Below, one piece after another: positions 63,272 through 64,000 of a stretch of DNA of 64,000 nucleotides (positions are counted from its first letter, which is position 1; every line of letters starts with the position of its first letter). The position numbers and the translations under genes were made by a program. Origin of the DNA: Candidatus Mycoplasma mahonii (GTDB lineage Bacteria; Bacillota_I; Bacilli_A; Mycoplasmatales; Metamycoplasmataceae); the NCBI RefSeq assembly GCF_030550815.1, contig NZ_CP114583.1:235818-299817 (forward strand), given 5' to 3'. The notes below the pieces were generated by a model. The model was not told the origin of the DNA. It searched no databases and saw nothing but the letters and a program-made list of their open reading frames with translations.

Positions 63272-63948
63272 TGTCTCTTGTCAAACTATTTGAAAAAATA
63301 AATTTAAAACCAAACAACAAGGATTTATATTATGAAGCATTAACACACTCTTCATTTGTCAATGAAAAAAGAAGCGGTAGGTCATATGATCGGTTAGAAT
63401 TTGTGGGAGATGCATTGGTTGCCGCTGAAATCGCTATTTATTTATTTAATAAATTTGAAGATATTGACGAGGGAACTATGACAGTTATACGAGCGAATTT
63501 TGTAAATAGTGAGGCTCTTGCTAATTACTCAAGAGCACTTAATTTACAAAATTTGATTCGTGTTGGTAATGGTGCTGAAGAAATAAGAAATAATACTAAA
63601 GTTCAGGCAGATCTTTTTGAATCATTATGTGCTGCGATTTATTTTGATTTTGGCATTGGAAAATTAAGAATGTTTCTTAAATTTAATATTTTTAAGGATA
63701 TTGATAATTCAAAAGGAGCAGCTATTAAGAATCCTAAAACCATTTTGCAAGAATATTTACAATTAAATTTTAGGGGCGTTATTAAGTATGAAACAACCAA
63801 AAAAAGCGATATGTTTCATACTTATGCTATTTTCGACGGTGTTAAACTTGGTAGTGGAGTTGCTAAATCCAAAAAACAATCAGAAATTGAAGCTGCTAGA
63901 AATGCATTAGATAAATATAATAAAGGCGGTGATAATGAAACTAATTAA
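63271..63948 (+). CDS. rnc: Ribonuclease III
   Basis: Double-strand-specific endoribonuclease for rRNA processing. 225 residues: ALTHSSFVNE, signature RLEFVGDALVAAEIA (about 40-54), DLFESLCAAIYFD, and a C-terminal dsRNA-binding domain with PKTILQEYLQ and KKQSEIEAARNAL. The end overlaps smc by fourteen bases. Confidence 0.95.
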   Translation: MSLVKLFEKINLKPNNKDLYYEALTHSSFVNEKRSGRSYDRLEFVGDALVAAEIAIYLFNKFEDIDEGTMTVIRANFVNSEALANYSRALNLQNLIRVGNGAEEIRNNTKVQADLFESLCAAIYFDFGIGKLRMFLKFNIFKDIDNSKGAAIKNPKTILQEYLQLNFRGVIKYETTKKSDMFHTYAIFDGVKLGSGVAKSKKQSEIEAARNALDKYNKGGDNETN

Positions 63949-64000
63949 ACTTGAAACAAAAGGTTTTAAGTCATTTGCTGATTTGACATCACTTAGATTT
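63935..64000 (+). CDS. smc: Chromosome segregation protein SMC, start (partial)
   Basis: The first 22 codons are in the window: MKLIKLETKGFKSFAD and TSLRF, the invariant start of SMC before the Walker A loop. Start ATG lies inside rnc; order rnc-smc is conserved in Firmicutes and mollicutes. The rest lies beyond the window. Confidence 0.9.
   Translation, partial: MKLIKLETKGFKSFADLTSLRF

Overview
The window is a stretch of an AT-rich mollicute (Mycoplasma-type) chromosome. TGA is read as tryptophan throughout: most conserved proteins are continuous only if TGA is Trp, and a tRNA with anticodon UCA lies at 27115-27190. The gene set fits this: one-of-each translation genes, a lipoprotein-type (p37-like) ABC importer, EzrA, RNase J, stand-alone 5'-3' exonuclease next to dnaE, and degraded insertion sequences. 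I do not commit to a species; the p37-type system and the IS30-family remnants are common in the hominis/synoviae/hyopneumoniae branches.

Layout. 1-3163: end of fusA, two decayed genes, tuf. 3164-5462: an IS scrap, then a folate-type ECF substrate protein behind a likely tetrahydrofolate riboswitch, convergent with a DegV/FakB gene. 5537-12105: dnaJ, then an accessory block (TPP riboswitch, thiamine-type ABC importer, esterase-like gene, dus fragment, IS30 copy) enclosed by an exact 24-bp direct repeat. 12118-19983: rplJ-rplL with L10 leader, decayed VOC gene, galM, hrcA-grpE-dnaK with CIRCE elements, a SpoU methylase and a HAD phosphatase. 20141-28645: deoD, apt, a decayed gene, three tRNAs, a GT32-like glycosyltransferase, HAD phosphatase, a tight cluster of three unknown genes plus an acyl carrier protein, tRNA-Trp(UCA), a second DegV/FakB and a decayed tRNA-binding protein. 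28646-44963: tyrS, hydrolase, rpsD, ezrA-thiI, dnaE-exonuclease, dnaD/dnaB-like-dnaI, gap, engB, rpsF-ssb-rpsR. 44998-55685: gdpP-rplI-dnaC, CNNM-type protein, YitT, trpS, an EIIB-like protein, RNase J, nested IS scraps, def. 55716-64000: rsmD, gmk-prpC-pknB-rsgA-rpe, rpmB, asp23-fakA-plsX-rnc-smc.

How parts connect. FakA (60637), two DegV/FakB proteins (4617, 27196), PlsX (62288) and ACP (26848) together make a scavenged-fatty-acid activation route. GdpP, PrpC and PknB are signalling enzymes. TPP and folate uptake look vitamin-controlled by RNA.

Two genome-wide habits are visible. At least fourteen genes start exactly six bases after a TATAAT-like hexamer with no Shine-Dalgarno, which implies leaderless mRNAs. 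Overlapping genes use TAATG or the eight-base ATGNNTAA, never ATGA, as expected when TGA is not a stop. The most unusual single locus is the TPP-importer ATPase, which is split by a 16-A tract.
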